DNA of 52,567 nucleotides from Planctomycetota bacterium. Lineage in GTDB: Bacteria > Planctomycetota > Phycisphaerae > UBA1845 > UTPLA1. The DNA is taken from positions 1-52,567 of the forward strand of contig JACRIM010000053.1 of the NCBI GenBank assembly GCA_016235815.1. Reading direction: 5' to 3'. Positions 36,387-43,977 of the stretch are shown one piece after another (positions within the stretch are counted from its first letter, which is position 1; the number at the start of each line of letters is the position of its first letter). Under the pieces are notes generated by a model. It saw only the letters and a list, made by a program, of their open reading frames with translations. It was not told the DNA's origin and did no database searches. A program made the translations under genes and the position numbers.

Positions 36387-36394
36387 TGGCGATT

Positions 36395-36470
36395 GGGGGG
36401 GAAACGTCGAAACGTCGAAATTGAGGGGGGCCGCAAAATGGTGCAAAAGCCCGCAAAAGCCCGCAAAAGA
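36395..36470. repeat. Short tandem repeats downstream of the TolC-like gene
   Basis: GAAACGTC occurs twice in tandem followed by GAAATT, and GCAAAAGCCC repeats almost three times near 36,443-36,470. The rest of the 136 bp to the element boundary shows nothing. Confidence 0.7.
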
Positions 36471-36517
36471 GTCCTGAGTCTTGAGGCGGTCGGGAACTGC
36501 AATTTGGGCGGAATGAC

Positions 36518-36522
36518 GTCGA
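36518..36522. repeat. Target-site duplication, left copy (GTCGA)
   Basis: GTCGA directly precedes the left terminal repeat. The same five bases directly follow the right terminal repeat at 51,488-51,492. Five base pairs is the duplication length of Mu-type transposition. Confidence 0.93.
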
Positions 36523-36546
36523 TGATGCGCGCCGGAATAAACTGGA
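36523..36546 (+). repeat. Left terminal inverted repeat
   Basis: 24 bp beginning TGATGCGCGCC and ending AAACTGGA. It matches the inverse of 51,464-51,487 at 19 of 24 positions. A second ATAGCTGGACTG motif follows at about 36,556-36,567 and is probably an inner transposase site. Confidence 0.92.
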
Positions 36547-36652
36547 ATCGTGTACAAAATAGCTGGACTGAAAAACGTGCCAGCAAAACAAGCCGGTGCA
36601 ATCGTGCCCGGCTGAAAAACCCCCTCGAATTGTCTTCGCCCCCACTTCGAAC

Positions 36653-37162
36653 CTAGTTCGATGCTCCCCCGTGGACGCCCTGTCGTGCGTCCTGTTGACC
36701 GTTACCGCCTTGCACGGATCGCTTTGAGCTTCGAGCCAGAACGGCCTTCAGAAGCTCTATGACCTCCATTGCGTCAACGGTCGATGCGATCCGCGTCATC
36801 GGCCGTCCGTCGCCGAAGTGGCGCTCTGAGAGCCACCCGTCAAGCCCTTGCGGCGTCCAGTCCAGTTCGATGCGGAGCGACTCAATCTTTCGACGCTGGG
36901 CCAGAGTCGCCAGGCGATAGACACCCTTCGGTCGGCGCTGGCCGCGCGGCGCTGGACGTGGATGCTCATACTCGCCGCCGGCGTTCAATCGCTTCAGCAA
37001 TGCCGACGCCTCATCGTGCGACATGGCCGAGATCGAACCGGACGGAGTGAGCGCCCGTAAGTCGTCGATGCTCATGCCTCGCGACTTCGCCCAGGCGAAG
37101 AGCGCCCGGCGCTGGCCAGGCGAGATCGGCTCGGCTGGGGAGTATGCCGGTTGCGCACTCAT
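36653..37162 (-). CDS. GemA-like phage protein (Mu gp16 family)
   Basis: 169 residues from the ATG at 37162 (GGAG five bases upstream). Two helical halves are visible: SPGQRRALFAWAKSRGMSIDDLRAL with SHDEASALLKRLNAGG, and ATLAQRRKIESLRIELDW with TPQGLDGWLSERHFG and DAMEVIELLKAVLAR. This two-part pattern is that of GemA/gp16 (DUF1018), an early regulatory protein of Mu-like phages. Its start overlaps the stop of the sigma factor gene (ATGA), so the two are coupled. It is the last gene of the leftward operon, 107 bp from the left terminal repeat. Confidence 0.75.
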   Translation of the reverse strand: MSAQPAYSPAEPISPGQRRALFAWAKSRGMSIDDLRALTPSGSISAMSHDEASALLKRLNAGGEYEHPRPAPRGQRRPKGVYRLATLAQRRKIESLRIELDWTPQGLDGWLSERHFGDGRPMTRIASTVDAMEVIELLKAVLARSSKRSVQGGNGQQDARQGVHGGASN

Positions 37163-37842
37163 GCCGACTCCCGTAAGCGATTCTGTTCGCAATACTCACG
37201 AAGCGGCCGCGAGTTACGAAGCGCCGCCAACCCGTCATTTTGTATTTGGCGAACTCGCTCTTTGTTCAAATCGAGCGTGCGGCCCACGTCTTCCAGAGTG
37301 CGCGCCTTTACTCCGCCCAGTCCGAATCGCTGGACAATGACATACCGGGTTCGCTCGGGCAAAATGGACAGGTCGATTTCGGGCAAGTTCAATGCAATGG
37401 CTGAGACGGATTCCGTCGCGGCCGCGCCTCGTTCAATCTGTAATTCAAATTCCTTCCCGCACACGCCTTCGAAGTGTCGCCGTTCGATAGCTCTCAACCG
37501 ACGAATGATTGCGGTCGATGCGTAGGTACTGAATTGGTAGCCTCGACCCGGATCGAACAGTTCAGCCGCGCGCGTAAGTGTGATGATCGCTTCCTGATTC
37601 AAATCCTCGAAGTCCAGTCCCGAGCGGCGAGCCACTTTCCCCGCCCACACTCCCGCCAAGCCGAGATTCTCTTCGACCATGCGATTTCGCCGACGCACCA
37701 ATAGTCGGCCGCGCTTATCCACGAGCGATGGATTCCACTTTGGAACGTGGACCGCCGGTCGCGTGGTTTTCGATTGCGCGTGTCGGCGTTTGGCCTTGGC
37801 ATCGGCCTTGCGCTGGGTTCGTTTGCTGGTGGTAGTGGCCAT
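37159..37842 (-). CDS. Element-encoded sigma-70 family factor
   Basis: 227 residues from the ATG at 37842. A basic N-terminal tail (KRTQRKADAKAKRRH) is followed by region 2 (LDFEDLNQEAIITLTRAAELF and GRGYQFSTYASTAIIRRLRAI) and region 4 (RTLEDVGRTLDLNKERVRQIQNDGLAALR), the helix-turn-helix that reads the -35 box. Regions 1.1 and 3 are reduced. It would redirect host RNA polymerase to the element's own or a helper's promoters, a role played in Mu by Mor and C. It precedes and is coupled to the GemA-like gene. Confidence 0.9.
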   Translation of the reverse strand: MATTTSKRTQRKADAKAKRRHAQSKTTRPAVHVPKWNPSLVDKRGRLLVRRRNRMVEENLGLAGVWAGKVARRSGLDFEDLNQEAIITLTRAAELFDPGRGYQFSTYASTAIIRRLRAIERRHFEGVCGKEFELQIERGAAATESVSAIALNLPEIDLSILPERTRYVIVQRFGLGGVKARTLEDVGRTLDLNKERVRQIQNDGLAALRNSRPLREYCEQNRLRESA

Positions 37843-37872
37843 GTTCAATCCGTCGATTCGCCGCGTGCCGCT

Positions 37873-38322
37873 CTACAGCGACTTGGACTCCATACTGTTC
37901 GTCCGCTCGAAGCCCGCCGCGATCAATTCGCCATCGACCCACGAGCGCCGCGATGTCGCGATTCGTCGCAATTCCTCGCTTGAATCGAACTCGCGGGCGG
38001 CGTTCGCAATGATCGACGCGCGAGTCGTTCCATTGACGACTTGGCGAACCGACGCCGCCTCCAATTCGGCCTCATTGAGTAGCGGAAGCCCGGCGTTCCG
38101 GAGCTCGCCGTTCACCCACGCCGCGCGGTTCGCGACGATCTTTCGAGCCATCGGCTCGCTGTCGTACTCCGCCCCGGCTTTGGTAATAACCGCCTGGCGG
38201 TCCGATGTTGAATTCATAACCGTTGCTCCAATTGGCCCGGCCCGATTCGCCGTTGTCCTCGCGGACACGGGGATCGGGATCAGCGGGCCATGCACCAACA
38301 CAAAGTCTTTGCGATTCTTCAT
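37873..38322 (-). CDS. Small protein with two ~38-residue repeats
   Basis: 149 residues from the ATG at 38322 (GAAGG six bases upstream); an internal ATG at 38217 with GGAG eight bases upstream is also good. Two copies of one unit are visible: AGAEYDSEPMARKIVANRAA then WVNGELRNAGL, and AAREFDSSEELRRIATSRRS then WVDGELIAAGF. The shared core is (Y/F)DS...(R/K)IxxxRxxWVxGELxxAG(L/F). I do not recognise the family. It lies between the coiled-coil protein and the sigma factor. Confidence 0.7.
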   Translation of the reverse strand: MKNRKDFVLVHGPLIPIPVSARTTANRAGPIGATVMNSTSDRQAVITKAGAEYDSEPMARKIVANRAAWVNGELRNAGLPLLNEAELEAASVRQVVNGTTRASIIANAAREFDSSEELRRIATSRRSWVDGELIAAGFERTNSMESKSL

Positions 38323-38387
38323 TTCGAACCTTCGAACACTGACACGGCCTGAGGCGCGGACCGTTTGTCCGCGCCTCAGGCATCGCG

Positions 38388-39143
38388 TTACTTGTTTCCG
38401 ATGATCGCGCGAATACGCTCAGTGAGCACCTTGATTTCGATCTCAATCGGTTCGGCCGTCTCCTTGAGATCGGCGAGCTTCTTTTTCGCCGCGGCGAGAC
38501 TGTCCTTGTGAAGGTGGGCGTCACTAGGCCCGGCAGAGATCGTCCGCTCAATTCCAGTCACTTCACTGAGAGCGTTTGCAGTGGCACCGGGGCCTGCCCC
38601 CATCTCGTGAAGACGCATATGCAGCGCCTTTTTCTTCCGAATCATTTCCATCGCTTCAGCGGCCTTGGCGGGCAAAACTCCGTCCGACGCCCAGGTCAAT
38701 TGGCGAATGATTTCTTCGCGTGCGACCACGAATCCGGACCGCTTGCGCTCGATCTCGGCGAGCGCGTCTTTGTGACGGCGCTCCTCAGCTTCGGTTTCAG
38801 AGGCTAGAAGCCGATGTCCTTCAGATTGTGCGGCCGTCGCCTTTTCGAGACGCCCGCGCAGGTCGGCAATGAACGCCGATTTCTCGACTTCGAATTGAGC
38901 GGAGTAAGCGGCGCGGAGTCGATCGAGTCGCTCCTGGCTCTCGGTCAGCCGCGCCTTCACCGTCGCCGCTCGCGAGGCAGACTCCGCGTAGCTCGATTCG
39001 TCGGCCGCAGCCGCAGCCGTCGCGTCAGCCTCAGCCTGGTCATGCTCGCTTGTCAGCGCCGCGACCTCAGTTTCGGCCGCTTTGATTCGCTCGGCCAACG
39101 TGGCCGCGTCCGACTTCCCGGTTAGCTTTTTCAATAATGACAT
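38388..39143 (-). CDS. Coiled-coil protein downstream of the tape measure gene
   Basis: 251 residues from the ATG at 39143 (AGGAG eight bases upstream). Residues ~14-200 are almost entirely helical, with heptad-like Ala/Leu/Glu/Arg content (LAERIKAAETEVAALTSEHD, VKARLTESQERLDRLRAAYS). A second helix pair is at the C-terminus (EPIEIEIKVLTERIRAIIG). There is no recognised family. Position after the tape measure gene could fit a tail-associated or scaffold-like role, which is inference only. Confidence 0.72.
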   Translation of the reverse strand: MSLLKKLTGKSDAATLAERIKAAETEVAALTSEHDQAEADATAAAAADESSYAESASRAATVKARLTESQERLDRLRAAYSAQFEVEKSAFIADLRGRLEKATAAQSEGHRLLASETEAEERRHKDALAEIERKRSGFVVAREEIIRQLTWASDGVLPAKAAEAMEMIRKKKALHMRLHEMGAGPGATANALSEVTGIERTISAGPSDAHLHKDSLAAAKKKLADLKETAEPIEIEIKVLTERIRAIIGNK

Positions 39144-39207
39144 TTTCGATACTCCTTTTTTTTCGTGTTCAATCCGGCGTCCATCGCCGAAGTTGGTTTC
39201 AACCCAA

Positions 39208-41523
39208 TTACCCACGGGCAATCGCATTAAGTTTGGCGTTCTCTCCACTGAGCACGCCCGTCAATCCGTGAATCGATTCGATCACACTCTTACTGATTCC
39301 CATGAGCTCGCTCGCTCGTCGGTCCATGCTTTTCAGCGAGTCCATCGCCTGGCGAATAAGCGGTTCCATCGCCGTACCCTTTTCGATCATGCCGATCCCG
39401 CGCCGCTGATTCCCACGAATCCCCTCGCGATCCATGTCGCGGACTCCGTCACGGGTTAAGCGCCCCTGTTCATCGCTGAGTCGCATGAATCTCTGAAATT
39501 CGCTTTCATACGATTCACCATAAGTGCGTGTCGCGCGATCCTGCGATGACCGGCGAACGGCCCGCACGCGATCGCGCAAAACGGATCGTTGTCGCATCGG
39601 ATGCGATGGGCTAAACGGCTCGACTTCCGACCGCTCGCGCTGCAAGTAGTCCTCGAATTTATTCAGATACTCGCTCAGCGTTTGGCCGTCTTTGAGGCGA
39701 TAATTCTCCAAGCCGAATCCGCCCTTTTCCGTGCCCGATATTCTGGCATCGCGGTCAAGCGTCTCGATGTCGTGCATGGTTTGGCGGATCAAGGCGTCCT
39801 GATCGTCCTTCCCCATGTATCCACCCATGAAGCCCTCGCGGTAGTTCGCACGCAATCGCGCGACGTTTTTGGCTATTTGCGCCGGGAGCGTTTCGACGCT
39901 GTTGCGTGCCTGCCGCTTTCGACGGGCGGCCTTCTCCGCGTCAGAAAGCGCAGGGGCACCCTTGCGCGTTCGCGTCGTTTGCTCGCGTTCCTTCGTGACT
40001 CGCGCGGCCGCGTCGCCTGGGTTCGGACGCGATGGTCCTAACTCACGCGGCTGCAACTCCGGCGGCAAAGGCAGATCGTCGATTTTTAATGGATCGCGCC
40101 CACCTAGTTTGCCTAGCCCATCGATCCCGCCGAGCGGACCTTGAACACCGTTTCGCTTGGCATCGTTCTCCGCAAGGCGGCGATTGGTTTCCTCTTCGCG
40201 ATACTGCGCGACGAGCTTGTCACGCTCGGAGTATGGAACCCTCTCCCCCTTCGCACGTCTCGCGCGGATTTCATCGTCGGCACGCTTTGCAGCGCCCCGG
40301 CGAATTGCGAAGTTGGTATCCCCCGTGATGATCTTCCGTTCGCGGTCAAGGTCGGCGGATTGTTTCTTCGACAAGCCTCCCGCCTGATTTGCAGCGCCCG
40401 GCCCGCCGCCGCCCGGCTTCGCCCCCTGGCCATTGATCGCGCGTTGCTGATCGGCGTGGAGCTTCATCGTCGCGCTGGCGTCGCGCGTCCGGCTGAAATC
40501 CATGCCCGCCTGAATCTTCGTAATTCCCGCTTCGGTAATGCCGAGCATGTCCGCGAGCTTCGGCGCTGCCGCGCGGAAGTTTGTCATCATGGAGGATACA
40601 AGGCTGCGCGCAAGCACTTCGCCAAAGTCAAGCGCGAAGCCTTTGAGAACATTCAGCGAGTCCACCACCGCGAGCGAAAAATCACCACCGCTGCCAAGGA
40701 AATCCGCGAGGCTTCGCGCGAAGCCGGCCGCGCCCGCAACCGCGTCCGAGAGGGCCTTGGTCCCTGCGACTGCTTGCAAGATTCGGTCGCTCGCATCACC
40801 GACGGCGTTTTTCAATCCCTGCCACTGAAAGTAGACGTCTCGTGTGTTTATGTTCAACTTGCCCGACTGCGCGGTCATTTCGTCAAGTGCTTGCCGAATG
40901 ATCTCCGCCTTTTGAGCGGCCGGTCCGAGCGCATCGAACGCGCCGATTCCCTTGAGTTGATCGAATCGCCGCTTCACGCCGTCGATGCCATCGACAAGGA
41001 TTCCGAAGTCGTCCAGGAAGAGCGTGCTCCCTCGCGACAATCCCGTGATGACGGTAGAGATCGCCTCACTCGCATTCTTACCCGTCGCCACCGCCTTTTT
41101 GCTTATGAAGTCGATGGCCGTGCCGACTTGTTCAAGGTTCATCCCAGCGCCGATCGCACGGTTGGCAATCTGCATGGCCTCGGCGAGTCGAAGTGTGCCC
41201 GATGATGCATCGACGAGCCTTCGAGCCAGCGCCTGCGCCCCGCCCGCGCTTTGCCCGGTCAACGATTGAAAAGCCTTGCTTTGGACTCCAAGGGCTGTAC
41301 CGCGATCGACGAGCGCGTCGATCCCACGCACCAGGGGCGCAAGACCCTGATTGATGTCGCGTAGGAAGCCAAGCCCTCCGCTCGCGAGTTTGAATGGAAT
41401 CGTGATCGGCTTGATCGCAGTGCGGGCAAGGCTTTGGATCCCCGAAATCGCCGACTGGAACGCGGACCGTGAGTTATCACGGGCCGTGATGTTCATACTG
41501 AGATTCAGATTGCCAGCGCTCAT
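39208..41523 (-). CDS. Phage tail tape measure protein
   Basis: 771 residues from the ATG at 41523, with GAGAG just upstream and 7 bp after the stop of the frameshifted chaperone product. The N-terminal part has the tape-measure wording: MNITARDNSRSAFQSAISGI, ALGVQSKAFQSLTGQ, VATGKNASEAISTVITGLSR then GSTLFLDDFGILVD, and a hydrophobic stretch (ALSDAVAGAAGFARSLADFLGSG). The C-terminal half is charged and helical. Tape measure proteins set tail length and travel with the DNA during ejection. At about 1.5 angstrom per residue this would specify a tail near 115 nm, if it works as usual. No other tail structural gene is recognisable in the element. Confidence 0.85.
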   Translation of the reverse strand: MSAGNLNLSMNITARDNSRSAFQSAISGIQSLARTAIKPITIPFKLASGGLGFLRDINQGLAPLVRGIDALVDRGTALGVQSKAFQSLTGQSAGGAQALARRLVDASSGTLRLAEAMQIANRAIGAGMNLEQVGTAIDFISKKAVATGKNASEAISTVITGLSRGSTLFLDDFGILVDGIDGVKRRFDQLKGIGAFDALGPAAQKAEIIRQALDEMTAQSGKLNINTRDVYFQWQGLKNAVGDASDRILQAVAGTKALSDAVAGAAGFARSLADFLGSGGDFSLAVVDSLNVLKGFALDFGEVLARSLVSSMMTNFRAAAPKLADMLGITEAGITKIQAGMDFSRTRDASATMKLHADQQRAINGQGAKPGGGGPGAANQAGGLSKKQSADLDRERKIITGDTNFAIRRGAAKRADDEIRARRAKGERVPYSERDKLVAQYREEETNRRLAENDAKRNGVQGPLGGIDGLGKLGGRDPLKIDDLPLPPELQPRELGPSRPNPGDAAARVTKEREQTTRTRKGAPALSDAEKAARRKRQARNSVETLPAQIAKNVARLRANYREGFMGGYMGKDDQDALIRQTMHDIETLDRDARISGTEKGGFGLENYRLKDGQTLSEYLNKFEDYLQRERSEVEPFSPSHPMRQRSVLRDRVRAVRRSSQDRATRTYGESYESEFQRFMRLSDEQGRLTRDGVRDMDREGIRGNQRRGIGMIEKGTAMEPLIRQAMDSLKSMDRRASELMGISKSVIESIHGLTGVLSGENAKLNAIARG

Positions 41524-41530
41524 GATTCTC

Positions 41531-42141
41531 TCAGTCCTTGCCCCTGTCGCCGACAAAATACGGATCGCGGCGATTGATCCCTTTAACGATCTGATCCTCA
41601 GCGAACGCGGGCAAGTCTCTCAGATCGCATTCAAACGACATACCGATCCACTCTGCCATGTGGCAGTAATGCATCATTGGTTGGATGACGGCTCGCCAGA
41701 CGGCGACGCGACCGGCTTCATAAAAAAAGGATCGATGTCTCCGAGAAGCTTCTCGACTTCCTTTTCGTCGGTCACCAAGTCCTGAACCAACCCTCGCAGA
41801 TTTCGAAGGTGGATTCCGTTCATCGCAACTTGAATGAGCAGGATTCGAACTTGTTCGATAAAGGGCAAACGGCCGATGACCCTGTCGAAATTGCTGCGAT
41901 CGGTTTGACCGTCCGGCTTTTGGAATTCGATCAGGATAGGCGCCCCGTCCATGTCGTAAACGCCATCCCACGCGAGGATGTAGGACCACCATTCGGCCAT
42001 CGCCGCACCAAGTCCGCGATTGAAACAGTCAATTGCGGCGGCGCGCTCGATGGCAGTAAGCCAGCGGTGAAAGAGCTTGAATTCTTCGTCGCCGACTTTG
42101 ACCACGATGGGCGGCGCTTTGGCTTTCAGATCGAACTTCAC
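41531..42141 (-). CDS. Tail assembly chaperone GT product, by -1 frameshift
   Basis: Predicted 203-residue fusion. Translation follows the chaperone G frame to Phe140, slips back one base on T TTT TTT (41,728-41,722), and continues with YEAGRVAVWRAVIQPMMHYC to the stop at 41,531-41,533. The extra 63 residues look like genuine protein (MAEWIGMSFECDLRDLPAFA), and the two frames exchange coding character at the slip site. A G/GT pair made by -1 frameshift immediately before the tape measure gene is a conserved trait of long-tailed phages. The GT tail usually recruits tail tube protein to the tape measure. Confidence 0.8.
41674..42141 (-). CDS. Tail assembly chaperone G-like protein
   Basis: 155 residues. 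KFDLKAKAPPIVVKVGDEEFKLFHRWLTAIERA is the usual beta-then-helix opening of tail assembly chaperones, and the C-terminal helix (RNLRGLVQDLVTDEKEVEKLL) precedes DIDPFFMK at the slip site. The zero-frame product ends 15 residues after the slippery T7. Such proteins coat the tape measure during tail assembly and are absent from the virion. Start at ATG 42141, 45 bp after the MutS-I gene. Confidence 0.8.
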   Translation of the reverse strand: MKFDLKAKAPPIVVKVGDEEFKLFHRWLTAIERAAAIDCFNRGLGAAMAEWWSYILAWDGVYDMDGAPILIEFQKPDGQTDRSNFDRVIGRLPFIEQVRILLIQVAMNGIHLRNLRGLVQDLVTDEKEVEKLLGDIDPFFMKPVASPSGEPSSNQ

Positions 42142-42186
42142 TGTTAGACCTCCGTGTCTTTGTCGCGTCGCCGCGACGGTTCCAAT

Positions 42187-43017
42187 TCATGCACCCGGCA
42201 GCAAGCGACCGGCATCGTCATCGACGCGGACGAGTCGCAGTCCGCCGTGTTCGTTTTCGATTTCAACCTCATTCGAGTCGGCGGCGATTTCCCCGGCGAG
42301 CTTCGCCGCGTGTCGCTCCAAACTCTCAAACATCGCGCGCTTTAGATCGCGAGGAATCGACGAGAGAATCGTCGCCATCCGCTCCACGTCATCCCGCTCC
42401 GCAAGGTCGGGTTCCGAGTGAAACGGGAATTTCCCGCGCCGCTTAATCCATCGCACAATCAAGTGACTGCCGGTCCGGCGATGCGCTGGGCCGACTTCCA
42501 TAAGCGCCTGGCACACGCCGCGAAGCGGATCGGGAAGCTCCGCGATGATCCTCAGGAGCTCAGCATCACGATTGACCGGAGCGGGCCTCGGGCGCTTATT
42601 GAGTACAATCGCCCTGGGCGGCTCCGATCCTTCGCAATCCGGCTCGCCGACTTCGTTCGCGACGCACACGCCATACCCGGCCTGGACGAGCTTCGCTACG
42701 GCCGCGTCGACAAGGGACGCGGGCACTCGGACGAGTTGCACGATCGCCCCTTCACAAACCCAATAAGACAGGTCAAGCGCCAACGCGCGGGCGATGACCT
42801 CGGCGTCATCGCCGTGCGCCTCAAAATGCTGGCCGCTCTGAATGAGCACAAGCGACGCCCCGGCCGCGAGCTTGAATTCAAGCCAGTCGATCCTTCGGGC
42901 ACTCGGAAGCCTCTGCGGATCGGGCCAAACCGTGCCATCGGCGGCGCGTTCAATGATCGCGTCCAGGCTTGGCGGCCGGGCCGTTGTATGAATGGGAAGC
43001 GTGGTCAACGCGGACAC
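42187..43017 (-). CDS. Orphan MutS domain-I protein
   Basis: 276 residues. Residues ~44-127 follow the mismatch-recognition domain I of MutS: LEFKLAAGASLVLIQSGQHF, EAHGDDAEVIARALALDLS, IVQLVRVPASLVDAAVAKLV and QAGYGVCVANEVGEP line up with the E. coli landmarks [39 protein letters not shown] and ESVAICEQIGDP. The wedge motif Phe-x-Glu becomes His64-Phe65-Glu66, so Glu is kept and the intercalating Phe is replaced. No ATPase, clamp or lever domain follows. The C-terminal 130 residues (ELLRIIAELPDPLRGVCQAL, MATILSSIPRDLKRAMFESL) are helical and unknown. A DNA-structure sensor is possible. Confidence 0.7.
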   Translation of the reverse strand: MSALTTLPIHTTARPPSLDAIIERAADGTVWPDPQRLPSARRIDWLEFKLAAGASLVLIQSGQHFEAHGDDAEVIARALALDLSYWVCEGAIVQLVRVPASLVDAAVAKLVQAGYGVCVANEVGEPDCEGSEPPRAIVLNKRPRPAPVNRDAELLRIIAELPDPLRGVCQALMEVGPAHRRTGSHLIVRWIKRRGKFPFHSEPDLAERDDVERMATILSSIPRDLKRAMFESLERHAAKLAGEIAADSNEVEIENEHGGLRLVRVDDDAGRLLPGA

Positions 43018-43586
43018 GTCGAAAACCCCTTTCGGAATACCGTCGGCGCTCTCAGCGCCCTCAGCTCACCGGACACGTCGCGTAGTGACGCGAAGCCGCT
43101 TGGGGAGAGCACCATCGCGGCCGCGCGGATTAGCTCAAAAAAGCCCGGCGCGGCGTGTGGATAATCCGCCGCGCCAGGACCGGCCAAAGGAGTATCTCGG
43201 CCCGACGATGGCTGCGTTGCCGAACCGAGTCGGTGCGATTCTCGAAGCGTGGAAGCTTCGCGAGCGCGCGTAAAACCTGAGTCGCACTTCAGCATCGCCG
43301 CAAGTCCGCCCTCGCGAGACCGCAGGCTTTCCACAAACAGCGATGACACGCGCGACCAGGGGGAAAAGCCAAAAAGTGGCGATCCGCCATTTACGGACCG
43401 CCACCAGGAGAGCGTCGGCAGAAATTGCAAACCGCCGACGCAACCGGGTAGTTCTGCAAAACGACCCGGATCAGAGCGAGCAAGAAGCGGCGAGCCGCCA
43501 CCATCAGCGGCCCGCCGCGAGGAGATTCCGACGCGGATGGAATTAACCGCATCGGAGCTATGGGCGTTTTCAATCTTCACGTTCAT
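43005..43586 (-). CDS. Doubtful ORF with internal DNA repeat
   Basis: Up to 193 residues, fitting neatly between its neighbours (23 bp after the 121-residue gene, 13-bp overlap with the MutS-I gene) with AAGG nine bases before the ATG. The sequence is odd: Ser/Arg/Gly-rich, with two related segments, RRAADGGGSPLL and WWRSVNGGSPLF, arising from a ~45-bp DNA repeat near 43,375-43,420 and 43,485-43,530. All three frames are partly open here. It may be a real fast-evolving gene or a non-coding structured region. Confidence 0.3.
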   Translation of the reverse strand: MNVKIENAHSSDAVNSIRVGISSRRAADGGGSPLLARSDPGRFAELPGCVGGLQFLPTLSWWRSVNGGSPLFGFSPWSRVSSLFVESLRSREGGLAAMLKCDSGFTRAREASTLRESHRLGSATQPSSGRDTPLAGPGAADYPHAAPGFFELIRAAAMVLSPSGFASLRDVSGELRALRAPTVFRKGFSTCPR

Positions 43587-43609
43587 CGATTCAACCTTTG
43601 TCCCGCGAT

Positions 43610-43975
43610 CTATGCCTTTTCTGCCGTGCCAGTGAGATCGACTACGAGAATCCCATTTTCAATCCGCGTGCAACGCCGACCCTTGCATTCGTCGGGATGA
43701 ACACCGGCAGCGCGAATCGCCCGGTCCAGCGTGAGCCGCACGGCTCGCGTTCCCTTTGACGGCTTCGATACCTTGATGCGGTGCCTGCCTTGCTCGGGTT
43801 TGCATATCCCGATCATGCCTTTGGCGCTATCAAACACGACGCTCGCGTAGTCACTCACACCAACGGCGGCGAGCTCGTCAGGATCGAACCGACAAACCCC
43901 GCGCGGGCCGACCGTGCAAGTCCCGCCATGTAGGCGGAGCCCGGCGCAATCGTTTGTCAGGAACTTCCAAGCCAT
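43610..43975 (-). CDS. Hypothetical protein following the MuB-like gene
   Basis: 121 residues from the ATG at 43975 (GGGAG seven bases upstream), 2 bp after the MuB-like stop, so it belongs to the same transcript. Beta-rich N-terminus (LRLHGGTCTVGPRGVCRFDP) and a SAKGMIGI...KVSKPSKGTRAVRLTLDRAI segment. No family recognised. Four cysteines are spread out and do not form a clear metal site. Confidence 0.75.
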   Translation of the reverse strand: MAWKFLTNDCAGLRLHGGTCTVGPRGVCRFDPDELAAVGVSDYASVVFDSAKGMIGICKPEQGRHRIKVSKPSKGTRAVRLTLDRAIRAAGVHPDECKGRRCTRIENGILVVDLTGTAEKA

Positions 43976-43977
43976 AC

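Noticed and set aside
34533-36557. 674-codon leftward ORF over the TolC-like gene
   Set aside because: Antisense shadow; the plus strand carries the TolC repeats and is coupled to the HlyD-type gene.
36548-36580. First guess for the left end at TGTACAAAATAG, paired with TGAAATAACTGG at the right
   Set aside because: The distance from TG to CTGGAC differs between ends and the flanks share no 5-bp duplication. Starting at 36,523 gives 19 of 24 matches and GTCGA on both sides.
41729-41992. Independent start upstream in the -1 frame of the tail chaperone
   Set aside because: Before the T7 run this frame is Ser/Arg-rich noise; only the part after the slip site looks like protein, so it is read by frameshifting.
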